NCBI RefSeq assembly: GCF_904846175.1
Contig: NZ_CAJGZM010000008.1
Coordinates: forward strand, 59,827-123,826
DNA length: 64,000 nucleotides
DNA from: Psychrobacter immobilis
GTDB lineage: Bacteria > Pseudomonadota > Gammaproteobacteria > Pseudomonadales > Moraxellaceae
Reading direction: 5' to 3'
Shown: positions 19,100 to 28,189 of the stretch, piece after piece
How positions within the stretch are numbered: position 1 is the stretch's first letter
How the letters are laid out: every line of letters starts with the position of its first letter
Translations under genes and position numbers: made by a program
Notes under the pieces: model-generated
The model's input: only the letters and a program-made list of their open reading frames with translations
What the model was told of the DNA's origin: nothing
The model's database searches: none

Positions 19100-19840
19100 A
19101 TGAAATTACAAGACAGAGTAGCTATTATATTTGGCGGTACCTCAGGACTCGGCGAAGCGACTGCAAAAGCGTATGCCGACGAAGGTGCAAAGGTAGTCGT
19201 CACGGGTCGCGATCAAGAAGACGGCAATCGCATCGTCAAAGACATGACAGATAAGGGTCAAGAGGCTATCTTTGTGCTTGCTGATGTGACAAAGAAAGCA
19301 GAGATTCAAGCGGTGGTCGATAAATCCTTAGAAACTTATGGTCGAATTGACATTTTATATAATGGTGCTGGCATCCATGATGGTTATGATAATGCCGTCG
19401 AGTTAGAAGAAGATTTATATGACAAACTGATGGCGATTAATGTTAAAGCACCATATCTCGCCTCAAAAATGGTGATTCCACATTTTATCAAGCAAGGGCG
19501 TGGGGCGATTATCAATGTTGGCTCACAAGCGACGCAAATGGCAGGTCCGGGTGGTTCAGCTTATGTGACCTCCAAGCATGCGGTGTTAGGCTTCACTAAG
19601 CAGTTGGCATTTGATTTTGGCAGTCAAGGGGTCAAAGTGAATATTCTATCGCCAGGTTTTATCGAGACCCCTATGACCGATGGTATTGATGATGAGCGTT
19701 TAAATCGTATCCCAGCCCAGCGCGCCGGCAAGCCAGAAGAGATTGCAGCGCTAGCGGTATTTTTAGCGTCTGATGATTCGAACTATATGCATGGCTCGAA
19801 CGTCTTTATGGATGGTGGTTGGGTGCTTGGTCGTAAATAA
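19100..19840 (+). CDS. Classical short-chain dehydrogenase/reductase (SDR)
   Basis: A NAD(P)-dependent Rossmann oxidoreductase of about 246 aa. It has the cofactor motif GGTSGLGE, the strand motif NGAG (in place of NNAG), the Ser region INVGSQ and the active-site YVTSK, followed by NILSPGFIETPMT. This is the FabG/glucose-dehydrogenase-like layout; the substrate cannot be read from sequence. ATG 19100 is preferred over 19091, because AAGGA at 19086-19090 abuts the earlier ATG but sits at normal spacing for 19100. The cofactor strand ends in a glycine-rich GG rather than the usual TG, which is a small oddity. Confidence 0.88.
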   Translation: MKLQDRVAIIFGGTSGLGEATAKAYADEGAKVVVTGRDQEDGNRIVKDMTDKGQEAIFVLADVTKKAEIQAVVDKSLETYGRIDILYNGAGIHDGYDNAVELEEDLYDKLMAINVKAPYLASKMVIPHFIKQGRGAIINVGSQATQMAGPGGSAYVTSKHAVLGFTKQLAFDFGSQGVKVNILSPGFIETPMTDGIDDERLNRIPAQRAGKPEEIAALAVFLASDDSNYMHGSNVFMDGGWVLGRK

Positions 19841-19872
19841 CGCTCTAAAAAAGCTATAAGCTATCTAAATCG

Positions 19873-19904
19873 AAAAAGCCCTTTTATTTTTAAAAGAGCT
19901 TTTT
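19873..19904. terminator. Bidirectional terminator between the SDR and cysH
   Basis: An AT-rich hairpin pairs AAAAAGC and CTTTTA with their complements (one bulge), with A and T runs on the two sides. Convergent genes end on either side, so it can work both ways. Confidence 0.78.
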
Positions 19905-19939
19905 ACGTTCAAAAATAGGTGTTTATTAAATTAAAAATA

Positions 19940-20578
19940 TTATAACTGCGTATGCAAACCACACTCACGGCTTTCTTCTACTTTAGTTGGATCGAAGTAA
20001 TCAAACTCGTTTGGTAGATTATGTTCTTCAAGATAAACATCCAAATCAGCGTCTGTTTTTTCAAACAATGGCGCCACTTTTAACACGCCGTCTTTTGATA
20101 GGCTAAGCACATCAAGTCCTTGGCGGAACTCCGTTTGATCCTTACGAATGGCATTAAACCACACATCTGGCTTCAGCTCATCTAGCGCACGGCGAAATGG
20201 CTCTAGCTTTACTTGGTCAGTGAATTCATCATGCTGAGGATTATCAATGCCTGGAATACCGTTCATGGTCGCGTCACGATACGCTGCCGTTTGCTTAGGG
20301 ATATAGGTGATGACGTTTAAGTTTAAATCGCGAATAACTTTATTGGCAAATTGATACGTTGCATCGGTGTTATAGCCTGAGTCTACCCACAACACGGTGA
20401 TATCAGGACGCTGTTTAGCAACTAAGTGCAAAATCGCTGATTCGTAAGGGCGGAAGTTAGTGGTAATGATTGGGTTTTTGGCTTGGTTTAATGCCCATTC
20501 AACGATTTGCTCTGGGGATTTACCTTGCAAGTCTTGGTTGGCTTGGTTGATATCTAGATTTGGGTGTAATTGGCTCAT
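19940..20578 (-). CDS. cysH: Phosphoadenosine phosphosulfate (or APS) reductase, compact form
   Basis: Reduces activated sulfate to sulfite with a thiol donor. The 212-aa protein shows the PP-loop-like start TTNFRPYESAILHL, LWVDSGYNTDATY, VKLEPFRRAL, NAIRKDQTEFR and the C-terminal catalytic ECGLH. This is the only cysteine, so the CC...CXXC iron-sulfur ligands of APS reductases are absent and thioredoxin-dependent PAPS-type chemistry is implied. It is shorter than E. coli CysH (244 aa), lacking the stretch between the core and the active-site tail. AAGGA precedes the ATG. It is the last gene of the cysI-DUF934-cysH operon. Confidence 0.9.
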   Translation of the reverse strand: MSQLHPNLDINQANQDLQGKSPEQIVEWALNQAKNPIITTNFRPYESAILHLVAKQRPDITVLWVDSGYNTDATYQFANKVIRDLNLNVITYIPKQTAAYRDATMNGIPGIDNPQHDEFTDQVKLEPFRRALDELKPDVWFNAIRKDQTEFRQGLDVLSLSKDGVLKVAPLFEKTDADLDVYLEEHNLPNEFDYFDPTKVEESRECGLHTQL

Positions 20579-20652
20579 AATATATTCCTTAATGGTGGTT
20601 AATAATTTAAATAGCTAGGTCGTTAATAGTGAATTGAATATTTAATAATAAA

Positions 20653-21249
20653 TTAGGCACCTGCAAACATCGGTAAGTCCGCAGCGTTGCGGCCGTCGTA
20701 GCTGCTGGCAAGCGCGTTAAAGGCTTGACTGATATCAGAGATAGATTGCAGGTCATGTGCGCTTATCACAAAGCTGTCTGCTCCTGCACGAAGTAGGTAG
20801 GCAATTTGATCACGACCAAACTTGCCAGCCATACGAATTTCACCTTGGTAACCAATTTGGCGCAGCGTTTGAGCAAAGCTAAAGCCGCGACCATCAGTGA
20901 AAGCGGGCACATGAATCACAATCAAATCTTGCTGTAGTAAAAACTCTGGTATACGCGTTAGTACTTCTGTGTCGCTGTCCGATGTCACCCAAACACCAAA
21001 ACGGCTGGCATGTTCGGATAGCAATTCACGTACTTGTTGTAATAGTCCGCCAGCGATATTGCCTTTAGCATCTAATAAGTCGCTAAGTGGCAAGAGCACA
21101 TCGAGCTTTTCTTGCTTTTGCAATAACTCAAGCAATGAGATGTGAGTTAGGGCAATGCCATCTGGTAGCTCATTGGTGCTAAGCGCCAACCAGTGATCGT
21201 TTTGACTGATATCAATAGCATCACTATTGAAAAGATGATGATTACCCAT
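20653..21249 (-). CDS. DUF934 family protein, sulfite-reduction partner
   Basis: A 198-aa DUF934 protein. In Pseudomonas and relatives this family sits directly behind a cysI-type sulfite reductase and is annotated as probably involved in sulfite reduction; its chemistry is unknown. Here the ATG at 21249 overlaps the last codons of cysI by 8 bases, preceded by a perfect AAGGAGA ribosome site, so translation is coupled. Visible family features are LPLSDLLDAKGN, an FGVWV strand and a C-terminal GADSFVISAHD segment. An in-frame upstream start at 21282 exists but lies inside cysI without a ribosome site. Confidence 0.88.
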   Translation of the reverse strand: MGNHHLFNSDAIDISQNDHWLALSTNELPDGIALTHISLLELLQKQEKLDVLLPLSDLLDAKGNIAGGLLQQVRELLSEHASRFGVWVTSDSDTEVLTRIPEFLLQQDLIVIHVPAFTDGRGFSFAQTLRQIGYQGEIRMAGKFGRDQIAYLLRAGADSFVISAHDLQSISDISQAFNALASSYDGRNAADLPMFAGA

Positions 21250-22927
21250 AGACCTTCTCCTTAAAGGGTGCAAGGCCAACACGGTCGACTAAATCACCAA
21301 AGCCTTCGACGTCATGCTCATTACTGACGCGTTGCTCTAGATAAACGTCGATTATCTTTTGTATCGTCGTCGCTACGTCATCAGATGGTACGGCTCTGCC
21401 TAGTATCTTACCGAGTTTGGCGTTATTACTAGAGTTACCGCCCAGGCTGATTTGGTACCAGTATTCGCCTTTTTTATCGACACCAAGGATACCGATATCG
21501 CCGGTATGGTGATGTGCACAGGCATTCATACAGCCAGACATATTGAGACGAATATCACCTAAGTCATAAAGGTAGTCGAGATCATCAAACTGCTTTTCAA
21601 TTTGCTCAGCGATATTGTGGGTCGTCGCATTGGCAAGCGAGCAAAAGTCCCAGCCTGGGCAGACGATCATATCGGTTAAGGTATTGATATTTGGGCGGGC
21701 TAAATGTAGCTCGACCAGCTGTTGCCATAACTCGTACAGCTGGTTGGTTTGCACATCAGCGAAGACTAAATTCTGCTGATAAGTACCACGCAACTCACCA
21801 AAGCTATGTTTATCTGCTAGGTCGGCGAGGGCGTCCATTTGCGCTTCACTGATATCACCTGAAGGTACGTATTTACCATTAACCAAGCCCGCTTTTAAAG
21901 AAATCACCACGGCACGATAACCGGCGATTTTATGTGCGACGGTATTTTGCTGATACCAATTGGCAAAGTCTTTATCGCTATCAAGCGTTTGTTGTAGCTC
22001 TGACTGAACTTGTAAGGCATCGAAGCTAAGATAATCAGGTTCAGTGAAAAAACTGCTGGCAGTGGCAAAGTTGGCATCGGTCAATGTCAGTGGCCCGTCT
22101 TTGGTATGTGCTTCCCATTCTGCATCGACCAACTTAGCAAAGGCAGGACCGCCCATACTCTCAACCAATATCTTGATACGGGCTTTGAACTTATTGTCAC
22201 GGCGACCATGTAAGTTATAAACACGCAAAATCGCATCTAAATAGCTGAGCAAGTGCTGGCGTGGTAAGAACTTGTTAATGGTTTTGCCAATAACTGGCGT
22301 ACGGCCAAGACCGCCACCAACGATGACTTCAAAACCAAGCTCACCTGCGTCATTGGTTTTTAAATGCAGCCCAATATCATGAACTTGCGTCGCTGCACGG
22401 TCATTAGCCGTACCAATAACCGCAATCTTAAATTTACGCGGTAAAAAAGCGAACTCAGGGTGAAAGGTTGACCACTGGCGAATAATCTCGCAATAAGGAC
22501 GTGGATCGGCAATCTCTTCTTTATGAATACCAGCATAAGGATCAGTGGTGGTATTGCGAATACAGTTACCTGACGTTTGGATCGAGTGCATTTGTACAGA
22601 GGCTAATTCTGCCAAAATATCTGGTACTTCTTCGAGTTTCGGCCAGTTCAGCTGCATATTGGTACGGGTAGTAAAGTGCCCGTAACCTTTGTCATATTTA
22701 CGGGTAATCTCCGCTAATTTACGCAATTGGTAGCTGGCAAGTAACCCATAAGGAATGGCGATACGCAACATCGGTGCATAACGTTGGATATAGAGACCGT
22801 TCTGCAAACGCAGCGGCAAAAATTGCTCTTCTGGCAGCTCGCCTGCCAAAAACCGTTCGGTTTGGTCGCGGAACTGGGCGACTCGTTCTTCTACCAAGGT
22901 TTGGTCAGCGTAATTATATTGATACAT
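21242..22927 (-). CDS. cysI: Siroheme/4Fe-4S sulfite (nitrite/sulfite) reductase, CysI type
   Basis: Six-electron reduction of sulfite to sulfide in cysteine synthesis. The 561-aa protein has two ferredoxin-like half domains (LQNGLYIQRYAPMLRIAIP near the start, SFGELRGTYQQNLVF in the middle). It also has the SIQTSGNCIRNTT active-site region and the siroheme/cluster cysteines as CPGWDFC and GCMNAC followed by AHHHTGDIGILG. The distance and order match the Pseudomonas-type sulfite reductase with DUF934, not the NADPH enzyme partnered with CysJ. No CysJ is in the window, so the electron donor is probably ferredoxin (inference). First gene of the operon, divergent from sat. Confidence 0.94.
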   Translation of the reverse strand: MYQYNYADQTLVEERVAQFRDQTERFLAGELPEEQFLPLRLQNGLYIQRYAPMLRIAIPYGLLASYQLRKLAEITRKYDKGYGHFTTRTNMQLNWPKLEEVPDILAELASVQMHSIQTSGNCIRNTTTDPYAGIHKEEIADPRPYCEIIRQWSTFHPEFAFLPRKFKIAVIGTANDRAATQVHDIGLHLKTNDAGELGFEVIVGGGLGRTPVIGKTINKFLPRQHLLSYLDAILRVYNLHGRRDNKFKARIKILVESMGGPAFAKLVDAEWEAHTKDGPLTLTDANFATASSFFTEPDYLSFDALQVQSELQQTLDSDKDFANWYQQNTVAHKIAGYRAVVISLKAGLVNGKYVPSGDISEAQMDALADLADKHSFGELRGTYQQNLVFADVQTNQLYELWQQLVELHLARPNINTLTDMIVCPGWDFCSLANATTHNIAEQIEKQFDDLDYLYDLGDIRLNMSGCMNACAHHHTGDIGILGVDKKGEYWYQISLGGNSSNNAKLGKILGRAVPSDDVATTIQKIIDVYLEQRVSNEHDVEGFGDLVDRVGLAPFKEKVYG

Positions 22928-23184
22928 GACGTAATCTCAATGTTATTTTAAAACGTAAAAGCTGCGACGAAAATGATTTGCGTGTGTACTTGATCTTATT
23001 GCCAGTCGCAAGGTAAACAATTCAGATTCACATCATATAAGCTTGCGTCTATAAACATAAATTCCTTTAAGACATATGTATATCCAAACACAGCATAAAT
23101 TTTCATAACGAAAGTTAGGTAGCCTATGCTTATACAATTTATCGCTACTTATTTCATCACTACCTATAAAGGTTTTAAATCAAT
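22928..23184. promoter_or_regulatory. Divergent cysI / sat control region
   Basis: 257 bases between two divergent sulfate-assimilation genes. An 11-bp string ATAAGCTTGCG at 23037-23047 recurs exactly at 26803-26813, in front of the second sulfate-binding protein gene. It could be part of a shared activator (CysB-like) site. This is a pattern observation only. Confidence 0.35.
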
Positions 23185-24438
23185 ATGACATCACCTATAG
23201 CTAATCAAAAATTATCAAAACTTGTTCCGCCGCACGGTAGCAGCGAGCTTAAGCCGTTACTCTTAAAAGGCGATGCGCGCAAGCAAGCGTTGAAGCTTGC
23301 TAGCAGCTTACCGACGATTACGTTAAGCTCACGCGAGCGAGGCGATTTGATTATGTTGGGTATTGGCGGCTTCACTCCGTTAAATGGGTTTATGAACCAA
23401 GCAGATTGGCAGGGTGTGGTTGATAACATGCGCCTACAAAGTGGTGACAATGCTGGCTTGTTTTGGCCGATTCCTATTACTTTATCCGCGCCAAAAGCGA
23501 CTGCCGACAGCCTAAAGCAAGGTGATAAAGTCGCGTTAGTTGCGAAAGATGGCGAGATTATGGGTGTCTTAACAGTAGAAGAAACCTATACCATTGATAA
23601 AGCTCATGAGTGCCAACAAGTATTCACGACTACAGATCCAGAGCATCCTGGTGTTCAGCAAGTCTTGGAGCAAGGCGATGTTAATATCGCAGGTCACGTT
23701 GAAGTATTAAGTGAGGGTGAGTTCCCAACCTTATATCCTGAGATTTATAAAACGCCTGCTGAAACGCGTGAAATTTTGGATGCCAAAGGTTGGCAAACAG
23801 TCGCCGCTTTCCAAACTCGCAATCCAATGCATCGCTCACATGAGTACCTAGCCAAGATTGCTATCGAGATTTGTGATGGCGTATTGATTCATTCATTGTT
23901 AGGTGCCTTAAAGCCAGGTGATATCCCAGCCGAAGTACGCCAAGAAGCGATTAAAACGTTGATTGACAATTACTTTAGACAAGACACGGTTATCCAAGCG
24001 GGTTATCCGCTAGATATGCGTTATGCTGGACCACGTGAGGCACTATTACATGCCGTATTCCGTCAAAACTATGGCTGTAGCCATCTGATTGTCGGTCGTG
24101 ACCATGCCGGTGTCGGTGATTACTATGGCGCTTTTGATGCGCAAACTATCTTTGAGTATGTCGGTAAAGACGATCTCATTACTCAGCCATTAAAAATTGG
24201 CTGGACGTTTTGGTGTAATGCTTGTAATGCCATGGCTTCGGATAAGACTTGCCCGCATGATGCCTCTGAGCATGTCAAAGTATCAGGGACTAAGTTACGT
24301 AAGGCACTATCAGAAGATGAAGAGGTGCCAGAAAACTTTAGCCGCCCTGAAGTACTAGAGATTTTGCGTGATTATTATGCGGGTATCGCTTTTGATGAGC
24401 GTGCTGAGGTCAAGTTAGTCGGTGCCTCTGCGGTATAA
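23185..24438 (+). CDS. sat: Sulfate adenylyltransferase (ATP sulfurylase)
   Basis: Forms adenosine 5-phosphosulfate from ATP and sulfate. The 417-aa single-chain enzyme carries the catalytic motif [13 protein letters not shown] near residue 209 and [12 protein letters not shown] near 304, then [11 protein letters not shown] and the terminal [12 protein letters not shown]-x2-C/C pattern in [15 protein letters not shown] resembles the metal-binding loop found in many bacterial Sat proteins. There is no fused APS kinase domain. It is divergent from cysI, ends in a strong terminator, and is the first committed step feeding CysH and CysI. Confidence 0.95.
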   Translation: MTSPIANQKLSKLVPPHGSSELKPLLLKGDARKQALKLASSLPTITLSSRERGDLIMLGIGGFTPLNGFMNQADWQGVVDNMRLQSGDNAGLFWPIPITLSAPKATADSLKQGDKVALVAKDGEIMGVLTVEETYTIDKAHECQQVFTTTDPEHPGVQQVLEQGDVNIAGHVEVLSEGEFPTLYPEIYKTPAETREILDAKGWQTVAAFQTRNPMHRSHEYLAKIAIEICDGVLIHSLLGALKPGDIPAEVRQEAIKTLIDNYFRQDTVIQAGYPLDMRYAGPREALLHAVFRQNYGCSHLIVGRDHAGVGDYYGAFDAQTIFEYVGKDDLITQPLKIGWTFWCNACNAMASDKTCPHDASEHVKVSGTKLRKALSEDEEVPENFSRPEVLEILRDYYAGIAFDERAEVKLVGASAV

Positions 24439-24461
24439 GAAAACTTGAATAACAGCTACAT

Positions 24462-24500
24462 AAAAAAGGGATCAGACAATAAATCTGACGCCCTTTTTTT
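24462..24500. terminator. Terminator of sat (probably bidirectional)
   Basis: A stem of AAAAAAGGG plus TCAGA pairs with TCTGA and CCCTTTTTT around a 7-nt loop. T-runs occur on both strands. It lies between convergent sat and a lipoprotein gene. Confidence 0.87.
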
Positions 24501-24543
24501 ATTCTTCTGAGATGTGCCTAGTTTTTTTCTAATATTTAAGTCT

Positions 24544-25068
24544 TTAATTCAACTCTAGATGTCCTGCCAGCTTCTGATACTCTCCAACGATCGAGCCACC
24601 ACCCGAACAAAAATAGTTTAATGCATATTTATCTTGGCTATCAATAGTTAGGACATTGTCCTTAAATTGAAAAAAAGCCGTACTGTCATTGACCTTACTT
24701 TGAAAAATAACACCATGCGCATCGTCTTGACCCATAAGAGTGGCTTTAGCATCGAATTGGCATGTTGGTTTTTTTACATCGCTACGCGCACGCACCTTAA
24801 TAGCAATCTGCTCATTCCCGTCTGCTTGAACGCTCACCCCAACCCAATCATAGCCTTGCGCGCGTTTGGCATACCCTTCAGAAGCGTAATCTCCGACGAC
24901 TGCTTGTACCGCTGGCGTGACGGCAGCGATCGGTTGCTTAATGGTTTGGTTGTTCATACTGGGCGTCATATCATTACAGCCACTTAAGGTAAATAAAGCC
25001 GCAGAAGTCATTAAAAGTACTGCAAAAAAACGCGGGTAATGAACGTAACGAGGTGGAGACATGATCAT
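24544..25068 (-). CDS. Predicted lipoprotein of unknown function
   Basis: A 174-aa protein with a signal segment FFAVLLMTSAALFTLSGC, in which the lipobox cysteine is about residue 31. AAAGG sits 7 nt before the first ATG. The mature part contains VVGDYASEGYAKRAQGYDWVGVSV and two further cysteines (PTCQFDAKA, YFCSGGGS), which could form a disulfide in the periplasm. No known family recognised. It is read toward sat and away from the sulfate-binding genes. Confidence 0.65.
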   Translation of the reverse strand: MIMSPPRYVHYPRFFAVLLMTSAALFTLSGCNDMTPSMNNQTIKQPIAAVTPAVQAVVGDYASEGYAKRAQGYDWVGVSVQADGNEQIAIKVRARSDVKKPTCQFDAKATLMGQDDAHGVIFQSKVNDSTAFFQFKDNVLTIDSQDKYALNYFCSGGGSIVGEYQKLAGHLELN

Positions 25069-25450
25069 TTAGTTACCTTTGATAAAGGAGTGATTAAGAG
25101 GGATGGTAGTTGCCTATCTAAGTGAATCACCTGACGGGCATGGGTGTAAGGGATAGTATCGTTTACCTAAAGGCTCGTCTACATACTAAGCAATGCCATA
25201 ACTTACTCAAAAGTGTCTGCTTATCACTATATCGCAAAAATACTCGGAAAAAACAAGCAGTGTAGAATAACTAACAAACTTACTTATGCCAAGTTAATCA
25301 CTCGATAAGCACATTTGTCACTAAGCGTTTCCCTTTCAGGCTGTTAGCATAACTCTCATCATCCATAGAACCGAATCTAAAGGATTGTAGACCCTAATAA
25401 GGTTGCCAATGCTTTAAGAAACGCTTCTATCAACATTATCGAGAGCCGTT
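25069..25450. promoter_or_regulatory. Control region upstream of the first sulfate-binding protein gene
   Basis: About 380 bases without a gene, between divergent genes. It carries the 12-mer GCTGTTAGCATA at 25340-25351, which is repeated exactly at 26813-26824 ahead of the paralogous sulfate-binding gene, in both cases followed by an AC/CT-type box. It is a candidate promoter or activator site. Confidence 0.4.
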
Positions 25451-26632
25451 ATGCAAGCCACGAATCAAAGCATTCAAAAAGTATCTAATAAGCTTGAATT
25501 TAGCAATGCCACCTCATTTATTGAGAATAAAAGCAGGCCATCACAGGGTGCTCCTAACCATATTCATTTCAGTTTTAAGTTGGCCGGTGTGCTAGCCGTT
25601 GCCATGCTGATGACAGCCTGTAGTCCTACCGAAGCTACCCAAAACAGTACGAATGATGGCACGAATAGTGAAACAAAAGATAAGCAAAATATCAGCCTGC
25701 TTAACGTCTCTTATGATGTATCGCGTGATTTTTATAAAGACTATAACTCGCTATTTACCAGTATCTATCAGGGGCAACATACTGATAGTAAGGTCAGCAT
25801 TCAGCAATCACACGGCGGCGCTAGTAAGCAGGCGCTATCCGTCGCCAATGGTCTACAAGCGGACGTGGTGACCTTAAACCAAGAAAGTGATATGAATATG
25901 TTGGTTAAAAAAGGGCTGGTAAAAACGGATTGGCGCGAGGCGTTTCCTGACAATGCCGTTCCTTATAGCACCACCATGATATTGCTGGTACGTAGTGGCA
26001 ACCCAAAAAATATCAAAGATTGGGAAGATTTGGCGCGTGCGGATGTTGACGTGGTGATGCCCAATCCGAAAACCAGTGGTACGGCGCGCTATGCCTTTTT
26101 GGGTGCTTATGGCTCAGGATTGCATAAATTTAAAGAATCGGTCGCTCAGCCACAAAAAACTGATGCTTTTATGAAGAAAATACTCGCCAACGTTGTGACT
26201 TATGACAATGGCGCGCGCGCCGCGACCACCAGCTTTACCCAGCGCGGATTAGGGGATGTACTCATTACCACTGAAAATGAGGCGCATTTGGTGGCCACTC
26301 AGCATGCCAAAGATCAAGTGGATATTGTTTATCCTAGCTATTCCATCACCATTCATAATCCAGTGGCGATCGTCAGTTCGGTCACTGAGAAAAAAGGCTC
26401 GACTGACGCGGCAACCGCTTATCTAAAAGCACTGTGGGACAAACCTGCTCAAGAGCTGATGGCGCAGATGTATTTGCGACCGAGCAACAAAGAGGTGCTC
26501 GCGGCACATACAGGAACCTTAAAGGATATTCAAACCTTTGAGCCAGTTGCAGTATTTGGTGATTGGGACAGTATCATGGAGACCTTCTTTGTCGATGGTG
26601 GGCGTTTTGACCAGCTGGCACAGGTTAAGTAA
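25451..26632 (+). CDS. sbp: Sulfate/thiosulfate-binding lipoprotein, paralogue 1
   Basis: Periplasmic solute-binding protein of the CysTWA importer. The body shows the Sbp signatures LLNVSYDVSRDFYKDYN, QQSHGGASKQALSVANGLQAD, NPKNIKDWEDL, NPKTSGTARYAFL and LRPSNKEV. The protein is 393 aa. The lipobox (LMTAC) lies only near residue 56, so some 45 polar residues precede the hydrophobic signal, unlike paralogue 2. Either translation really starts further in (no good internal ATG before the signal) or the long n-region is genuine. GAG lies 7 nt before the ATG at 25451. It is followed 230 bases later by a close paralogue. Confidence 0.9.
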   Translation: MQATNQSIQKVSNKLEFSNATSFIENKSRPSQGAPNHIHFSFKLAGVLAVAMLMTACSPTEATQNSTNDGTNSETKDKQNISLLNVSYDVSRDFYKDYNSLFTSIYQGQHTDSKVSIQQSHGGASKQALSVANGLQADVVTLNQESDMNMLVKKGLVKTDWREAFPDNAVPYSTTMILLVRSGNPKNIKDWEDLARADVDVVMPNPKTSGTARYAFLGAYGSGLHKFKESVAQPQKTDAFMKKILANVVTYDNGARAATTSFTQRGLGDVLITTENEAHLVATQHAKDQVDIVYPSYSITIHNPVAIVSSVTEKKGSTDAATAYLKALWDKPAQELMAQMYLRPSNKEVLAAHTGTLKDIQTFEPVAVFGDWDSIMETFFVDGGRFDQLAQVK

Positions 26633-26859
26633 CAGGTAGCGCCGAAGCCATTTATAAGCCAAAGTCTTTGGGTTAAATGCTTAATTTATAAAATATTTAA
26701 GGTGACCCATAAGTTATGGCATTTAAACTATTGATAACCTTATCTTTATAAATACTATATTCCATTTTGGCAATAACATACGCATATTCATCATTAAACA
26801 TAATAAGCTTGCGCTGTTAGCATACTTGCATTAACTAACCAATCCCTTTTGAGGCAGCC

Positions 26860-27963
26860 ATGACATCATATACCACAGGTTATAAATATAAAAATAAAAC
26901 GCTTAGCGCTCTCAGTATCGCCGGTGTGGCGCTCACTTTGGGTATGGCAGGTTGTAGCAATAGCGAAAAAGCTGAGCCAGCGACCAATGCCGAAGGCACA
27001 CCAGCCGCTACCGAGGGGCAAGACATTGAACTGTTAAACGTCTCTTACGATGTGGCACGCGATTTTTATAAAGACTACAACCCATTATTCGTTGAGCATT
27101 ATAAAGCGGAAAACCCAAACAGTAAGATCTTAATCAAACAGTCACATGGTGGCTCAAGTAAGCAAGCCTTATCTGTCGCTAATGGTTTGCAAGCCGATGT
27201 CGCGACCATGAACCAAGGCTCTGATATTGAGCTGCTTGAGAAAAAGGGCTTGGTTGAGGCGGATTGGCAAAGCAAGTTCCCTGATAACGCCGTACCTTTT
27301 ACCAGTACCATTGTATTCCTAGTGCGTAAAGACAATCCAAAAGGCATTAACGACTGGCAGGATTTGACCAAAGAAGGCGTTGAGATTGTCATGGCCAATC
27401 CAAAAGTCACGGGTAATGGTCGCTATGCTTTCTTAGGCGCTTATGGTTATGGCTTGCATGCGTTTAATAAAGATGAAACGCAAGCCAAAAACTATGTGAA
27501 AGACATGCTTAAAAACGTCAAAGTCTATGAGAATGGCGGACGTGCAGCGACGACTACCTTTGTTCAGCGCGGTATCGGTGATGTTCTAGTGACCTTTGAA
27601 AACGAAGCCAACCTTGCAGCAACTGATTTTGGCTTGGGTAAAGTGGATATCGTTTATCCTAAATACTCTATCAAGTCTGAAAGTCCGGTAGCTGTCGTGA
27701 AGACAGTCACAGATAAAAAAGGCACCACCGATGCGGCAAAAGCATATCTTGATTACTTATGGAGCGAGCCTGCGCAGCAATTGGCAGCTAACCTATACTT
27801 ACGCCCAAGCGTGAAAAGTGTGCTTGATAAAAACAGTGATAAATTGCCACCTATCGATACTTTCCGTCCCAATGACGCTTTTGGTACTTGGGATGAAATC
27901 ATGGCTACTTACTTCAGCGATGGCGGTGTGTTCGATCAGTTAGCCGTTAATGCACCAAAGTAA
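26860..27963 (+). CDS. sbp: Sulfate/thiosulfate-binding lipoprotein, paralogue 2
   Basis: A 367-aa solute-binding protein, closely similar to the preceding gene along its whole mature length (LLNVSYDVARDFYKDYN, KQSHGGSSKQALSVANGLQAD, FLVRKDNPKGINDW, GNGRYAFLGAYGYGLH). A normal signal ends in lipobox GMAGC near residue 32, so it is an anchored lipoprotein. GAGG sits 5 nt before the ATG. The two paralogues may differ in affinity (sulfate versus thiosulfate) or in regulation; sequence alone does not say. It is the binding protein nearest to the permease genes. Confidence 0.93.
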   Translation: MTSYTTGYKYKNKTLSALSIAGVALTLGMAGCSNSEKAEPATNAEGTPAATEGQDIELLNVSYDVARDFYKDYNPLFVEHYKAENPNSKILIKQSHGGSSKQALSVANGLQADVATMNQGSDIELLEKKGLVEADWQSKFPDNAVPFTSTIVFLVRKDNPKGINDWQDLTKEGVEIVMANPKVTGNGRYAFLGAYGYGLHAFNKDETQAKNYVKDMLKNVKVYENGGRAATTTFVQRGIGDVLVTFENEANLAATDFGLGKVDIVYPKYSIKSESPVAVVKTVTDKKGTTDAAKAYLDYLWSEPAQQLAANLYLRPSVKSVLDKNSDKLPPIDTFRPNDAFGTWDEIMATYFSDGGVFDQLAVNAPK

Positions 27964-28064
27964 GCCGCTAGTACGCTGACTGCGTAGCCCATTTATAAAG
28001 TTTTTATGAGCTTGATATTAAATAGCGTTTAAGCAGTCAGTTTTAGAGTAACGTCCGAGCACAT

Positions 28065-28095
28065 AAAGGACATGGCTACCCACGCTGTGTCCTTT
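28065..28095 (+). other. Intergenic hairpin between sbp and cysT
   Basis: An AAAGGACA stem with its perfect complement encloses a 15-nt loop and is not followed by a T-run. In ABC-importer operons such structures often protect the upstream binding-protein mRNA and lower permease expression. That role is inferred here. Confidence 0.5.
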
Positions 28096-28189
28096 AGCGC
28101 TTAAGCAGACCAATAATAAATACATTTGATATCACGTGGCACTTATGATCAGTAGTTAAGTGCCATCAGTTAGGCAATAGGACATCACT

